The notes under the pieces are model-generated. The model was given only the letters and a program-made list of their open reading frames with translations, ran no database searches and was not told where the DNA came from. The translations under genes were made by a program, and so were the position numbers. Positions 26,732-34,188 of a stretch of DNA of 38,001 nucleotides are shown one piece after another (the first letter of the stretch is position 1; each line of letters starts with the position of its first letter). The DNA comes from Acidimicrobiaceae bacterium (lineage in GTDB: Bacteria; Actinomycetota; Acidimicrobiia; Acidimicrobiales; UBA8592): contig JAHECR010000032.1 in the NCBI GenBank assembly GCA_024641655.1, positions 1 through 38,001 on the forward strand, in the 5' to 3' direction.

Positions 26732-28606
26732 ATGCCGAGACCCTTCGATGCCGATGATGCCTGGCTGTTGGCGTCCGGCACCCACTCGAGGTTGTGGGAG
26801 GTGCTCGGCGCCCACGTCGAGGGCGAGTCGACCACCTTCCGTGTCTGGGCCCCCGATGCGCGCTCGGTCCATGTCGTCGGTGACCCCAACGACTGGACCT
26901 CGGGCGTCGACGTGCTCGAGCCCGATCCCTCGGGCGTGTGGCGTGGCACCTTCGCCGGTTACGGGGCCGGTGTCCGCTACAAGTACCGCATCGCCTCCGC
27001 CGACGGCAACCACGTCGTCGACAAGGCCGACCCGGTGGGCCGACGGACCGAGCTGCCCCCACTGACCGCATCGATCGTGGCCACGCCCACCCACGATTGG
27101 GGCGACCAGGGCTGGATGGCACAGCGCGGGGGCCGTCAACGGCACGACTCGCCGATGGCGATCTACGAGGTGCACCTCGGGTCGTGGCGCTACGAGCCCG
27201 GCGGGTATCGGGCCATGGCCCGACAACTCGCCGACTACTGCAACGACATGGGGTTCACCCACGTCGAGCTGTTGCCGGTGATGGAGCACCCGTTCTACGG
27301 CTCCTGGGGGTACCAGACGACCGGCTACTTCGCCCCGACAGCACGCTACGGCAGCCCCGAGGACCTCATGGCCATGGTCGACACGCTGCATCAGGCCGAC
27401 GTCGGCGTGATCCTCGACTGGGTGCCTTCGCATTTTCCCACCGACGAACACGGCCTGGGCTACTTCGACGGCACCCACCTCTACGAACACGCCGACGAGC
27501 GCCAAGGGTTCCACCCCGACTGGAAGTCGTTTATCTTCAACTACGACCGCGGCGAGGTCCGTTCGTTCCTACTGTCGTCGGCGCATTTCTGGCTCGAGGA
27601 GTTCCATGCCGACGGGCTACGCGTCGATGCGGTCGCCTCGATGCTGTACCTCGACTATTCGCGCCGGGCAGGGGAGTGGATCGCCAACCCGCACGGCGGC
27701 AACGAGAACCTCGGCGCCATCGCTTTCTTGCAGGAGCTGAATCGCTCGGTATACGGGGCTCACTCCGACGTCGTGATGGTCGCGGAGGAATCCACCGCCT
27801 GGCCCGGCGTCACGAATCCGACCGACACCGGCGGTCTCGGTTTCGGCTTCAAGTGGGACATGGGGTGGATGAACGACACCCTCGACTACCTGGGGACCGA
27901 CCCCCTCTATCGCGCCCACCATCACGATCAGCTGACCTTCCGGTCGATCTATGCGGCGGCCGAGAACTACATCGTGCCGCTGTCGCACGACGAGGTCGTC
28001 CACGGCAAGGGCAGCCTGCTCGCCAAGATGCCCGGCGACCGCTGGCAGCAGTTCGCGAACCTACGCATCCTGCTCGGCTACCAGTGGACCGTGCCCGGCA
28101 AGAAGCTGCTCTTCATGGGCGACGAGCTCGCCGCAACGGGGGAGTGGGACCATGAGGCCGAGCTCGCCTGGGGCGTCCTCTCGGACCCCCGACACGCCGG
28201 CATCCAGGGGTGGGTCCGCGCCCTGAACGAGCTCTACCGAACGGTTGGGCCATTGCATCGCGTGGACCGTGATCCGTCGGGGTTCCGTTGGATCGTGGGC
28301 GACGACAGCGCGCAGAGCGTCCTGGCGTATCTGCGTCTCGACGACCGGCGACAACAGGTACTGGTCGTCTTGAACAACACCCCGGTGCCACGCGAGATCT
28401 ACCGCATCGGTGTGCCGGTGGCCGGGGAGTGGTCCCTGCTGGCGAACAGCGACGACGCCGGCTATGGCGGCTTGGGGAAGAGCCCCGGCGCCCGCGTCAC
28501 CGCCGACGAAGTCGCCGCGCACGGGTTCGAGCAGTCCCTCGCACTCGAACTCCCGCCGCTGTCGGTGATCGTGCTGCGCCCGACTGCCGAGGCTCAGCGC
28601 GACTGA
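26732..28606 (+). CDS. glgB: 1,4-alpha-glucan branching enzyme
   Basis: A 624-residue GH13_9 enzyme that makes the alpha-1,6 branches of glycogen. It is about 100 residues shorter than E. coli GlgB because it has a single N-terminal CBM48-type domain (about 25-115, [22 protein letters not shown]). The catalytic barrel starts at [10 protein letters not shown]. Catalytic residues: nucleophile Asp299 in [16 protein letters not shown], acid/base Glu352 in [11 protein letters not shown], Asp420 in [12 protein letters not shown]. The end ([14 protein letters not shown]) is the usual C-terminal strand. The start is leaderless. Its last 13 bp overlap the end of glnS on the other strand. Confidence 0.95.
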   Translation: MPRPFDADDAWLLASGTHSRLWEVLGAHVEGESTTFRVWAPDARSVHVVGDPNDWTSGVDVLEPDPSGVWRGTFAGYGAGVRYKYRIASADGNHVVDKADPVGRRTELPPLTASIVATPTHDWGDQGWMAQRGGRQRHDSPMAIYEVHLGSWRYEPGGYRAMARQLADYCNDMGFTHVELLPVMEHPFYGSWGYQTTGYFAPTARYGSPEDLMAMVDTLHQADVGVILDWVPSHFPTDEHGLGYFDGTHLYEHADERQGFHPDWKSFIFNYDRGEVRSFLLSSAHFWLEEFHADGLRVDAVASMLYLDYSRRAGEWIANPHGGNENLGAIAFLQELNRSVYGAHSDVVMVAEESTAWPGVTNPTDTGGLGFGFKWDMGWMNDTLDYLGTDPLYRAHHHDQLTFRSIYAAAENYIVPLSHDEVVHGKGSLLAKMPGDRWQQFANLRILLGYQWTVPGKKLLFMGDELAATGEWDHEAELAWGVLSDPRHAGIQGWVRALNELYRTVGPLHRVDRDPSGFRWIVGDDSAQSVLAYLRLDDRRQQVLVVLNNTPVPREIYRIGVPVAGEWSLLANSDDAGYGGLGKSPGARVTADEVAAHGFEQSLALELPPLSVIVLRPTAEAQRD

Positions 28607-30285
28607 CGCTTCTGGATGTTTGCCCACTCGTCCCGCAGGCCGACCGTGCGGTGGAACAGCAGCGGCGCGGCGCCGTCAACGGCGAAGTAGCCGAGGCGTT
28701 CGAACTGCACCACCGAGGCGGGGGCCTCGTCGACGAGAGCGGGCTCGAGCTTGACGCCGAGGAGCAGCTCCCGCGATCCACCGTTGAAGTCGTCGAGTGG
28801 GTCACCGGTGCGTTCACCGGGAAACTCGGCGTCGAACAGGCGGTCGTAGAGCGCAACCGTGCCGTCGACACAGTGATCCGCCGACACCCAGTGGATCGTC
28901 GCCCTCACCTTGCGACCATCAGGTGCCTGCCCGCCGCCGGTGGCGGGGTCATAGGTGCAACGCAGCTCGACGACCTCTCCGGCGTCGTCTTTGACCACGT
29001 CGGTGCAGGTGATGAAGTAGCCGTAACGCAACCGCACCTCCCGCCCCGGTGCCAGCCGGAAGTATTTCGGCTCGGGGACCTCCATGAAATCGTCGCGCTC
29101 GATGTACAGGGTGCCCGAGAAAGGCACGTCACGCACCCCGGCGGTCTCGTCCTCGGGGTTGTTGACCGCTTCACGCATCTCGACGAGTCCGTCGGGCCAG
29201 TTCGTGATCACGACCTTCAGCGGGTGGAGCACGGCGCTGCGGCGGAGGGCGGTCCGGTTCAGCTCGGTCCGGACGAACGACTCGAGCAGCTCGATCTCGT
29301 GGGTTCCGTTCATCTTCGCCACCCCGATGTGGGCGCAGAACGCACGGATCGCGCTCGCGGGGTATCCCCGACGACGCATGCCGCGCAGCGTCGGCATCCG
29401 CGGATCGTCCCAGCCCTCGACGAGGCCATGGTCGACGAGCTGGATCAGCTTGCGCTTCGACAGCACGGTGTAGGTCAGGTTGAGCCGAGCGAACTCGGTC
29501 TGGTACGGGCGGCGGTGGCCGGGGATCTCGAGCTGGTCGAGGCACCAGTCATAGAGCGGTCGGTGGCTGTCGAACTCGAGCGTGCAGATCGAGTGGGTCA
29601 CGCCTTCGATCGCGTCGGACTGGCCGTGCGCCCAGTCGTAGGTCGGGTAGATGACCCAGTCGTCGCCGGTGCGGAAGTGGTGTGCGTGGCGGATGCGATA
29701 CAGGACCGGATCGCGCATCTGCATGTTCTCGTGGTTCATGTCGATCTTTGCGCGCAGTACCCGACTGCCGTCGGGGAAGGCGCCCGCGCGCATGGCCGCG
29801 AAGAGCTCGTGGTTCTCCTCGACGCTGCGAGAGCGGTACGGGCTGTCGACGCCGGGCGCGGTGAACCCGCCGCGTTGGGCCGAGATGGTCTCGGCGTCCT
29901 GGTCGTCGACGTACGCCTTGCCCTTGCGAATCAGGAGCTGCGCCCACTCGTAGAGCTGCTCGAAGTAATCCGACGCGAAGTAGGGCGGATTCGACGGCGT
30001 GTACCCGAGCCACTCGATGTCGCCCTCGATGCCGCGCACGAACGCCATGTCCTCGGTCGTGGGATTGGTGTCGTCGAAGCGCAGATTGACCGCGCCGCCG
30101 TATTGTCTGGCGAGCTCGAAGTTGAGGCAGATCGACTTGGCATGGCCGATGTGGAGGAACCCGTTCGGCTCCGGCGGAAATCGCGTCTGGACCCGCCCCT
30201 CGAACCTGCCCGACCGGTTGTCGGCGTCGATCAGGTCCCGGATGAAGTCAGAACGCGGGGGCACCGCGGGCTCGGAGGTGGTCAT
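28594..30285 (-). CDS. glnS: Glutaminyl-tRNA synthetase
   Basis: A 563-residue class I synthetase (E. coli GlnRS is 554) that charges tRNA-Gln directly with glutamine in the cytoplasm. HIGH motif: His45-Ile-Gly-His48 in PPEPNGFLHIGHAK; the KMSKS-like loop is VLSKRK (274-279). The GlnRS-specific blocks NLRFDDTNPTTED, GVTHSICTLEF and DDPRMPTLRGMRRRGYP are intact, followed by the two beta-barrel anticodon-binding domains. Direct GlnRS is uncommon in Actinomycetota, most of which use GatCAB, so acquisition by transfer is plausible. The ATG at 30285 follows a weak CAAACT box. The stop codon lies inside the glgB coding region (13-bp tail-to-tail overlap). Confidence 0.94.
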   Translation of the reverse strand: MTTSEPAVPPRSDFIRDLIDADNRSGRFEGRVQTRFPPEPNGFLHIGHAKSICLNFELARQYGGAVNLRFDDTNPTTEDMAFVRGIEGDIEWLGYTPSNPPYFASDYFEQLYEWAQLLIRKGKAYVDDQDAETISAQRGGFTAPGVDSPYRSRSVEENHELFAAMRAGAFPDGSRVLRAKIDMNHENMQMRDPVLYRIRHAHHFRTGDDWVIYPTYDWAHGQSDAIEGVTHSICTLEFDSHRPLYDWCLDQLEIPGHRRPYQTEFARLNLTYTVLSKRKLIQLVDHGLVEGWDDPRMPTLRGMRRRGYPASAIRAFCAHIGVAKMNGTHEIELLESFVRTELNRTALRRSAVLHPLKVVITNWPDGLVEMREAVNNPEDETAGVRDVPFSGTLYIERDDFMEVPEPKYFRLAPGREVRLRYGYFITCTDVVKDDAGEVVELRCTYDPATGGGQAPDGRKVRATIHWVSADHCVDGTVALYDRLFDAEFPGERTGDPLDDFNGGSRELLLGVKLEPALVDEAPASVVQFERLGYFAVDGAAPLLFHRTVGLRDEWANIQKRQSR

Positions 30286-30291
30286 GGCACC

Positions 30292-30297
30292 AGTTTG
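30292..30297 (-). promoter_or_regulatory. Possible -10 box of glnS, leaderless
   Basis: CAAACT on the minus strand is followed by 6 nt and the ATG at 30285. The first base departs from consensus. The remaining 30298-30382 holds no gene that I can see. Confidence 0.35.
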
Positions 30298-30382
30298 CCC
30301 CGTCGATGTCGCACTCCGGTGACCGCAGGTGATCGCGATGGAGGCTGAGGCGCCGGGAGCACCCCGCGTCCCGGCAACGACC

Positions 30383-31270
30383 TCAGTGCGCGAAGCCGCC
30401 GGAGATGTCGAGGCCGAGGAGGGACGCGAAGCGCTCCGCATAGACCTGGTCATCGTCGCTCTCGGCCATCTCGACCCAGTGTTCGTCGGTTATGGTCGCC
30501 CGGCCGCGCAGCATCGGCTCGGCCAGATATCCGAAAGCCCAGCGCAATTTCGGGTCGGGTGTCTCCACCGCCTCGTGGATGACCGCTCCCATCGACGAGG
30601 GGTCGGCGAGATCGGGCGAGGCCAGCGCGGTGCTGTACATCGCGAACATCCGCCGATAGGGCGCGTCGTAAGCCCCTGACGCGTTCGGGACCGCGGTGGT
30701 CTTGGCCATGATCGCCGTCTTGAAAACGCCGGGCTCGATGATCACGACCCGGATCCCGAAAGGCGCCACTTCCTGGGCCAGATTCTCGCTCACGGCCTCG
30801 AGGGCCCACTTGGACATGCTGTAGGGCGACTGACCGATGAAGGCGATGCGTCCGGCGATCGAGGAGACGTTCACGATCGCTCCGCTGCGTCGCTCGCGCA
30901 TCTGGGGCAGCACAGCCTGGATGCACCGGATGGGACCGTAGACGTTCACGTCCATGATCGACCGGTACTGCTCGATCGTCGCCTCCTCGACGACACCGTT
31001 CCCACCGACACCCGCGTTGTTGACCATCACGTCGATGCCACCGCTGTCGGCGGTGATCTCCGCCACTGCCCGGCGCACCGACGCCTCGTCCTGGACGTCG
31101 CAGAGCACCGGGAACACGGTGACCCCCGCGGCGGCCGCCTGCGACGCGAGTTTGGCGCCTCTGTCGAGGTCACGCATGGTGCCGTAGACGGTCCAGCCCC
31201 GCGACGCGAGTTCGACGGCAGCGGCCCTGCCGAGCCCCGAGTTGCTTCCGGTGACGACGGCGACAGTCAT
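30383..31270 (-). CDS. Short-chain dehydrogenase/reductase
   Basis: A 295-residue classical SDR. The cofactor site is VTGSNSGLGRAAAVELA (residues 6-22, TGxxxGxG), with DVQDEASV and VNNAGVGG following. The catalytic residues are Ser137, Tyr150 and Lys154 in SPYSMSK. The acceptor-side region IIEPGVFKTAIMAKT is typical of SDRs acting on lipid-like or aromatic alcohols and ketones. TMRDLDR after strand 2 suggests NADP(H) preference (inference). Substrate is unknown. Start ATG 31270 follows TAGCCT by 7 nt. It is divergent from coaE and 97 nt upstream of glnS, which seems to have its own promoter. Confidence 0.9.
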   Translation of the reverse strand: MTVAVVTGSNSGLGRAAAVELASRGWTVYGTMRDLDRGAKLASQAAAAGVTVFPVLCDVQDEASVRRAVAEITADSGGIDVMVNNAGVGGNGVVEEATIEQYRSIMDVNVYGPIRCIQAVLPQMRERRSGAIVNVSSIAGRIAFIGQSPYSMSKWALEAVSENLAQEVAPFGIRVVIIEPGVFKTAIMAKTTAVPNASGAYDAPYRRMFAMYSTALASPDLADPSSMGAVIHEAVETPDPKLRWAFGYLAEPMLRGRATITDEHWVEMAESDDDQVYAERFASLLGLDISGGFAH

Positions 31271-31277
31271 GGGCCCG

Positions 31278-31283
31278 AGGCTA
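31278..31283 (-). promoter_or_regulatory. -10 box of SDR gene, leaderless
   Basis: TAGCCT on the minus strand is followed by 7 nt and the ATG at 31270. Confidence 0.5.
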
Positions 31284-31332
31284 CTGCGACCGCACGGGCC
31301 CGCCGGCCTCGTCGCAACGCCGGGGCCGTGTC

Positions 31333-31338
31333 TACCAT
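31333..31338 (+). promoter_or_regulatory. Possible -10 box of coaE operon
   Basis: TACCAT would start transcription near 31345, giving a leader of about 36 nt to the small upstream ORF at 31381 and about 65 nt to coaE. No clear -35 box. Confidence 0.35.
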
Positions 31339-31380
31339 GAGCCACCGGCGGGCGATGGTCCCGAGGGAAAGGACGCATCG

Positions 31381-31413
31381 GTGCGCATCCAACGCGACAG
31401 GGACACGGCGTGA
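31381..31413 (+). CDS. 10-codon upstream ORF overlapping coaE
   Basis: GTG at 31381, preceded by the SD-like AAAGGA at 31368-31373 (7-nt spacing), opens a 10-residue Arg/Asp-rich frame (MRIQRDRDTA if the GTG is read as Met). It ends at TGA 31411-31413. The coaE GTG is 31410-31412, so the two overlap as GTGA. The arrangement matches the mshC leader: 10 codons, GTG start, NTGA overlap. Its SD is at least as good as that of coaE (AGGGAC, 31399-31404). Confidence 0.35.
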   Translation: MRIQRDRDTA

Positions 31414-32039
31414 ACCGGCTCGTCATCGGCCTCACCGGCGGTATCGGTGTCGGCAAGTCGACGGTTGCGAGCCTGCTGGGACAATGGGGCGCTGAGGTGA
31501 TCGACGTCGATCTGCTCGGCCGGCAGGTGCTCGAACCGACCGGTGGCGCCTACCACGCCGTGATCGCCACCTTTGGCCAGAGCATCGTCGCCGCAGACGG
31601 AACCATCGACCGGGCGGTGCTGGCAACCGAGGTCTTCGGTGGCGCCAATCGTCTCGCCGAGCTCGAGGCGATCAGCCACCCCGCGATCAACGCCCGCCTC
31701 GAGGCACTGCTCGAAGCCGCACCGCAGGGTCGAAGCGTCGTGTTCGACCTCGCCGTCCTGGCCGAGTCCCGCCTCGGCTGGCGCGACGGTGCCCCGATGT
31801 ACCAGCGCGTCATCGTCGTCGAGGCGCCGATGGAGCTGCGCATCCCCCGCCTGATCAAGCGGGGCATGTCCGAGGAACAGGCCCGCGCCCGCATGGCCGC
31901 ACAGGTTTCCGACGAGCAGCGGCGAGCGCTCGCCGACCTCGTGATCGGCAACGATGGTGACCTCGCCCAGCTCGAGCGACGGGTCGACGATCTGTACGCG
32001 ACCCTCGACGCGTGGGCCCTGCAGGCCCTCACGCGATGA
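31410..32039 (+). CDS. coaE: Dephospho-CoA kinase
   Basis: A 209-residue P-loop kinase performing the last step of coenzyme A synthesis, phosphorylating the 3'-OH of dephospho-CoA. P-loop GLTGGIGVGKST (residues 7-18), then IDVDLLGRQVLEPTG (CoA-side Asp), EAISHPAIN, VVFDLAVLAES and the lid-region LIKRGMSEEQARARMAAQ, all in family order. Full length. The GTG start overlaps a 10-codon upstream ORF, and its stop overlaps the methyltransferase start (ATGA). It is the first gene of a coaE-methyltransferase-arsC-cysQ-like run on the plus strand. Confidence 0.94.
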   Translation: MNRLVIGLTGGIGVGKSTVASLLGQWGAEVIDVDLLGRQVLEPTGGAYHAVIATFGQSIVAADGTIDRAVLATEVFGGANRLAELEAISHPAINARLEALLEAAPQGRSVVFDLAVLAESRLGWRDGAPMYQRVIVVEAPMELRIPRLIKRGMSEEQARARMAAQVSDEQRRALADLVIGNDGDLAQLERRVDDLYATLDAWALQALTR

Positions 32040-32653
32040 GTCGCTGGAACGAACGACGCGACCTGCCTCGCGGCACGGCCTACGACGAGCGTTGGGCGGC
32101 ACTCGCCGCGGCAGGTGAGTCGATCCACGGCGAGGCGGATCTCGTCGCGTCGCTCTGGGCCGAACGTGGCGGGGAGCACCCGCCGTCGATCCTGGACGCA
32201 GGCTGTGGCACCGGGCGGGTCGCGGTCGAGCTGCGCGTGCGAGGGTTCGACGTGGTCGGCGTAGATCTCGATCCGGCCATGCTCGCAACGGCGCGGCAGA
32301 AGGCACCGCACGCGACCTGGATCGACGGAGACCTCGCCGATGTCACGATCGGCGACGCCGTGGCGGGTCCCAGGTTGTTCGACCTGGTCGTGCTCGCCGG
32401 CAACGTTATGATCTTCGTCGCCCCGGGTACCGAAGAACGCGTCGTCGCCAATCTGGGCCGTCATCTCCGCCCGGGCGGGCTCGTCGTGGCGGGGTTCCAG
32501 CTCCATCCCGGGCGCTCGAGTCTGGCCACCTACGACACGGCCTGCGATCGGGCCGGACTGGTGTTGCTCGGGCGTTGGTCGACCTGGGACCGGCAGGTGT
32601 TCGAGCCCGCAGCCACCTATGCCGTGTCGGTGCACACCAAGGCCTTGCGCTAG
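32036..32653 (+). CDS. SAM-dependent class I methyltransferase
   Basis: A 205-residue Rossmann methyltransferase. Motif I is SILDAGCGTGRVA (51-63), followed by the acidic ribose-binding end of strand 2 in VVGVDLDPAMLATAR, then the WIDGDLAD and DLVVLAGNVMIFV strands and RHLRPGGLVVAGF. The N-terminus (MSRWNERRDLPRGTAYDERW) resembles the cap of small-molecule or ubiquinone/thiol-type methyltransferases, but no substrate can be named. Translation is coupled to coaE by an ATGA overlap. Next to an ArsC-like gene one might think of arsenite methylation, but the ArsM cysteine set is not seen, so that reading is not supported. Confidence 0.85.
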   Translation: MSRWNERRDLPRGTAYDERWAALAAAGESIHGEADLVASLWAERGGEHPPSILDAGCGTGRVAVELRVRGFDVVGVDLDPAMLATARQKAPHATWIDGDLADVTIGDAVAGPRLFDLVVLAGNVMIFVAPGTEERVVANLGRHLRPGGLVVAGFQLHPGRSSLATYDTACDRAGLVLLGRWSTWDRQVFEPAATYAVSVHTKALR

Positions 32654-32656
32654 GTT
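32651..32656 (+). promoter_or_regulatory. Possible -10 box of the ArsC-like gene
   Basis: TAGGTT overlaps the methyltransferase stop codon and would give a leader of about 22 nt carrying the GAGGAGG ribosome site (32670-32676). Confidence 0.35.
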
Positions 32657-32684
32657 GCGATGACCCGACGAGGAGGCCACAGCG

Positions 32685-33041
32685 ATGTCTGACGTCACGA
32701 TCTACCACAACCCGCATTGAGGCTCCTCCAAGAACGCCTTGGCGGTCGCCGAGGAGCTGGGAATCGAGCCCGACGTGGTGCTCTACATCAAAGAGCCACC
32801 CAACGAGGCCACCCTGCGCGCCATCGTGGCGGGCCTCGAGGACCCCGTGGAGGATCTTGTGCGCAAGGACTCCCTCTTCAAGAAGCTCGCGCTGAATCCC
32901 GACGACTACGTGGGGAGCCCCGATGCGGTTGTCGAGATCCTGCTCGCCCACAAGCAGCTGCTCCAACGACCGGTGATCGTGCGCGGCGACAAGGCAATCA
33001 TCGGCAGGCCCAAGGATCGCATCGCGGCGTTTCTGTCGTGA
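32685..33041 (+). CDS. arsC: Selenocysteine ArsC-family protein (in-frame TGA as Sec12)
   Basis: A 118-residue glutaredoxin-linked ArsC-type arsenate reductase, if TGA 32718-32720 is read as residue 12. The start ATG has a GAGGAGG SD 8 nt upstream. The N-terminus reads IYHNPH-U-GSSKNAL, against IYHNPACGTSRNTL in E. coli plasmid R773 ArsC (from memory), so the TGA replaces exactly the catalytic Cys12. The active-site arginines are kept: Arg60 (LVRKD), Arg95 (QRPVIV) and Arg108 (IGRPKD). A hairpin suited to be a SECIS follows the TGA. The expected reaction is arsenate to arsenite, or another thiol/selenol redox step. An initiation downstream of the TGA would remove the catalytic residue. Alternatives are a nonsense mutation or sequence error. 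The selABCD genes are not in the window. Confidence 0.82.
32718..32757 (+). promoter_or_regulatory. Candidate bacterial SECIS element after the Sec TGA
   Basis: TGA at 32718-32720 is followed after one base by GCTCCTC (32722-32728), which pairs perfectly with GAGGAGC (32751-32757). Within the loop, either CAAG/CTTG (32729-32732 with 32738-32741) closes a 5-nt apical loop, or CGC/GCG (32735-32737 with 32742-32744) does. Bacterial SECIS elements are hairpins lying in the coding region immediately 3' of the UGA, with an apical loop roughly 15-30 nt away and exposed G/U residues; the position fits. Confidence 0.6.
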
Positions 33042-33054
33042 ATGGCGGTCGGCG

Positions 33055-33795
33055 ATGAACGACCACGAGCTCGCCGGCTACCTCGCCGATCGCGCTGGAC
33101 AAGCACTCCTCCAACTGCGTGACCGGTCCCTCGCCGAAGGGATGCACGAATGGACCTTGCGCGACCGAGGCGACCGCGTGGCGCACGACCTGCTCGTCGA
33201 GGCCCTCGCCGAGCACCGGCCCGATGATGCGGTCCTGTCCGAGGAGGGCACCGACGATCGCTCGCGCCTGCGAGCCCCCCGCACCTGGATCATCGATCCC
33301 CTCGACGGCACCCAGGACTACCCCTATCCGAACTCGGCCGAGTGGGCCGTCCACGTCGGCCTCGTCGAAGACGGGGTGCCAACCGCGGGAGCAGTAGCGT
33401 GTCCGGCCATGGGGCGGCTCTACGGGACTGGCTTGTCGGCACTACCGAGCACGGCCGACAGCCGTCGGGCCCCCGTCGTGATCAGCGGCCGATCCAACAC
33501 GTACTACGGAGGCCAGGTCGCCAAGGCCCTCGGCGCCAGGCTCACCACCTGCGGCTCAGCAGGGATCAAAGCGGCGCTCGTGATCGCCGGTCAGGCCGAC
33601 GTGTACGTCCACGCGAGCGGCCTCTACGAGTGGGATGCCTGCGCACCTGCTGCGGTTGCGCGAGCTGCAGGGCTCGTCGTCGCCGAGCTCGACGGTGCCG
33701 AACTGCGGTTCAACAAGCCCCACCCGACCGTCGACGGACTCGTGATCTGCCGTCCGGAGCTCGCCGAGGCGGTGTTCGCGGCCCTCGCCTGGTAG
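33055..33795 (+). CDS. cysQ: CysQ-like 3'(2'),5'-bisphosphate nucleotidase / inositol monophosphatase family
   Basis: A 246-residue lithium-sensitive phosphatase family member. Metal-site motifs are complete: LSEEGTDD with Glu63-Glu64, WIIDPLDGTQDY with Asp81-Pro-Leu-Asp84-Gly-Thr, and YEWDACAPAAV with Trp193-Asp194. PYPNSAEWAVHVGL, in which E-W-A-V-H follows the DPLDGT block, is typical of the CysQ branch that dephosphorylates PAP or PAPS in sulfate assimilation. It starts 13 nt after the ArsC-like gene and probably shares its mRNA. A link to sulfur metabolism fits mycothiol synthesis, and in mycobacteria cysQ is near mshC. An inositol-phosphate substrate cannot be excluded. Confidence 0.87.
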   Translation: MNDHELAGYLADRAGQALLQLRDRSLAEGMHEWTLRDRGDRVAHDLLVEALAEHRPDDAVLSEEGTDDRSRLRAPRTWIIDPLDGTQDYPYPNSAEWAVHVGLVEDGVPTAGAVACPAMGRLYGTGLSALPSTADSRRAPVVISGRSNTYYGGQVAKALGARLTTCGSAGIKAALVIAGQADVYVHASGLYEWDACAPAAVARAAGLVVAELDGAELRFNKPHPTVDGLVICRPELAEAVFAALAW

Positions 33796-33880
33796 GCCCC
33801 GTCGGGCGCGGGCCGCCGATGCGAGGGCGCAGGGATTCATCCTGGTTGGACGTGGGACGAAATCTTGAGTAAGGGCTGCG

Positions 33881-33909
33881 TTGGACTTCGCTTCGGGGAC
33901 CCCTAGCGT
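33881..33909 (+). promoter_or_regulatory. Promoter of cold-shock gene, 17-bp spacer
   Basis: TTGGAC (33881-33886), a 17-bp spacer and TAGCGT (33904-33909) form the best complete -35/-10 pair in the window. The end of the spacer is the dyad GGGG-A-CCCC (33895-33903), touching the -10 box. The predicted leader is about 46 nt. Another TTGGAC lies at 33846. No gene is seen from 33796 to here. Confidence 0.72.
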
Positions 33910-33961
33910 TGTGTCAACGGCGCCGAGAGCCGTGCATTTCACGAAGGAAGACAGCAATCTG

Positions 33962-34162
33962 ATGCACACCGGAACGGTCAAGTTCTTCAACACCGAGAAG
34001 GGTTACGGATTCATCACCCGCCCCGACGGCGACGATGTGTTCGTGCACTACTCGAACATCGCCGGTTCCGGGTTCCGCAATCTCGAAGAGGGCCAGGCGG
34101 TCGAGTTCGAGATCGGCCCCGGCCGCAAGGGCGACGAAGCCCTCAACGTCCACGTTCTCTGA
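33962..34162 (+). CDS. CspA-family cold-shock protein
   Basis: A 66-residue OB-fold protein that binds single-stranded RNA and DNA. The RNP1 motif is KGYGFITR (about 14-21) and RNP2 is DVFVHYSNI (about 25-33); the start is the typical [17 protein letters not shown]. Charge and length are normal. The C-terminus ([13 protein letters not shown]) is that of short actinobacterial Csps. A strong promoter with a leader of about 46 nt suggests high expression, perhaps with leader-based control as for other Csp mRNAs. Convergent with the LLM oxidoreductase gene, with a hairpin in between. Confidence 0.95.
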   Translation: MHTGTVKFFNTEKGYGFITRPDGDDVFVHYSNIAGSGFRNLEEGQAVEFEIGPGRKGDEALNVHVL

Positions 34163-34169
34163 CTCCCCA

Positions 34170-34186
34170 CCGCGCTCGTTGCGCGG
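34170..34186. terminator. Hairpin between convergent csp and LLM genes
   Basis: CCGCGC (34170-34175) and GCGCGG (34181-34186) form a perfect 6-bp stem with a 5-nt loop, 7 bases after the csp stop. It may act on both strands. No U-run. Confidence 0.45.
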
Positions 34187-34188
34187 CG

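Noticed and set aside
32036..32653. Arsenite methyltransferase ArsM beside the ArsC-like gene
   Set aside because: The protein is short and no conserved ArsM cysteines were found; only the generic SAM fold is visible.
32739..33041. ArsC-like gene starting at TTG 32739 as an ordinary 100-residue protein
   Set aside because: This start removes the catalytic loop, first strand and the SD-equipped ATG at 32685. The TGA lies exactly at the catalytic position, so the longer frame with Sec is preferred.
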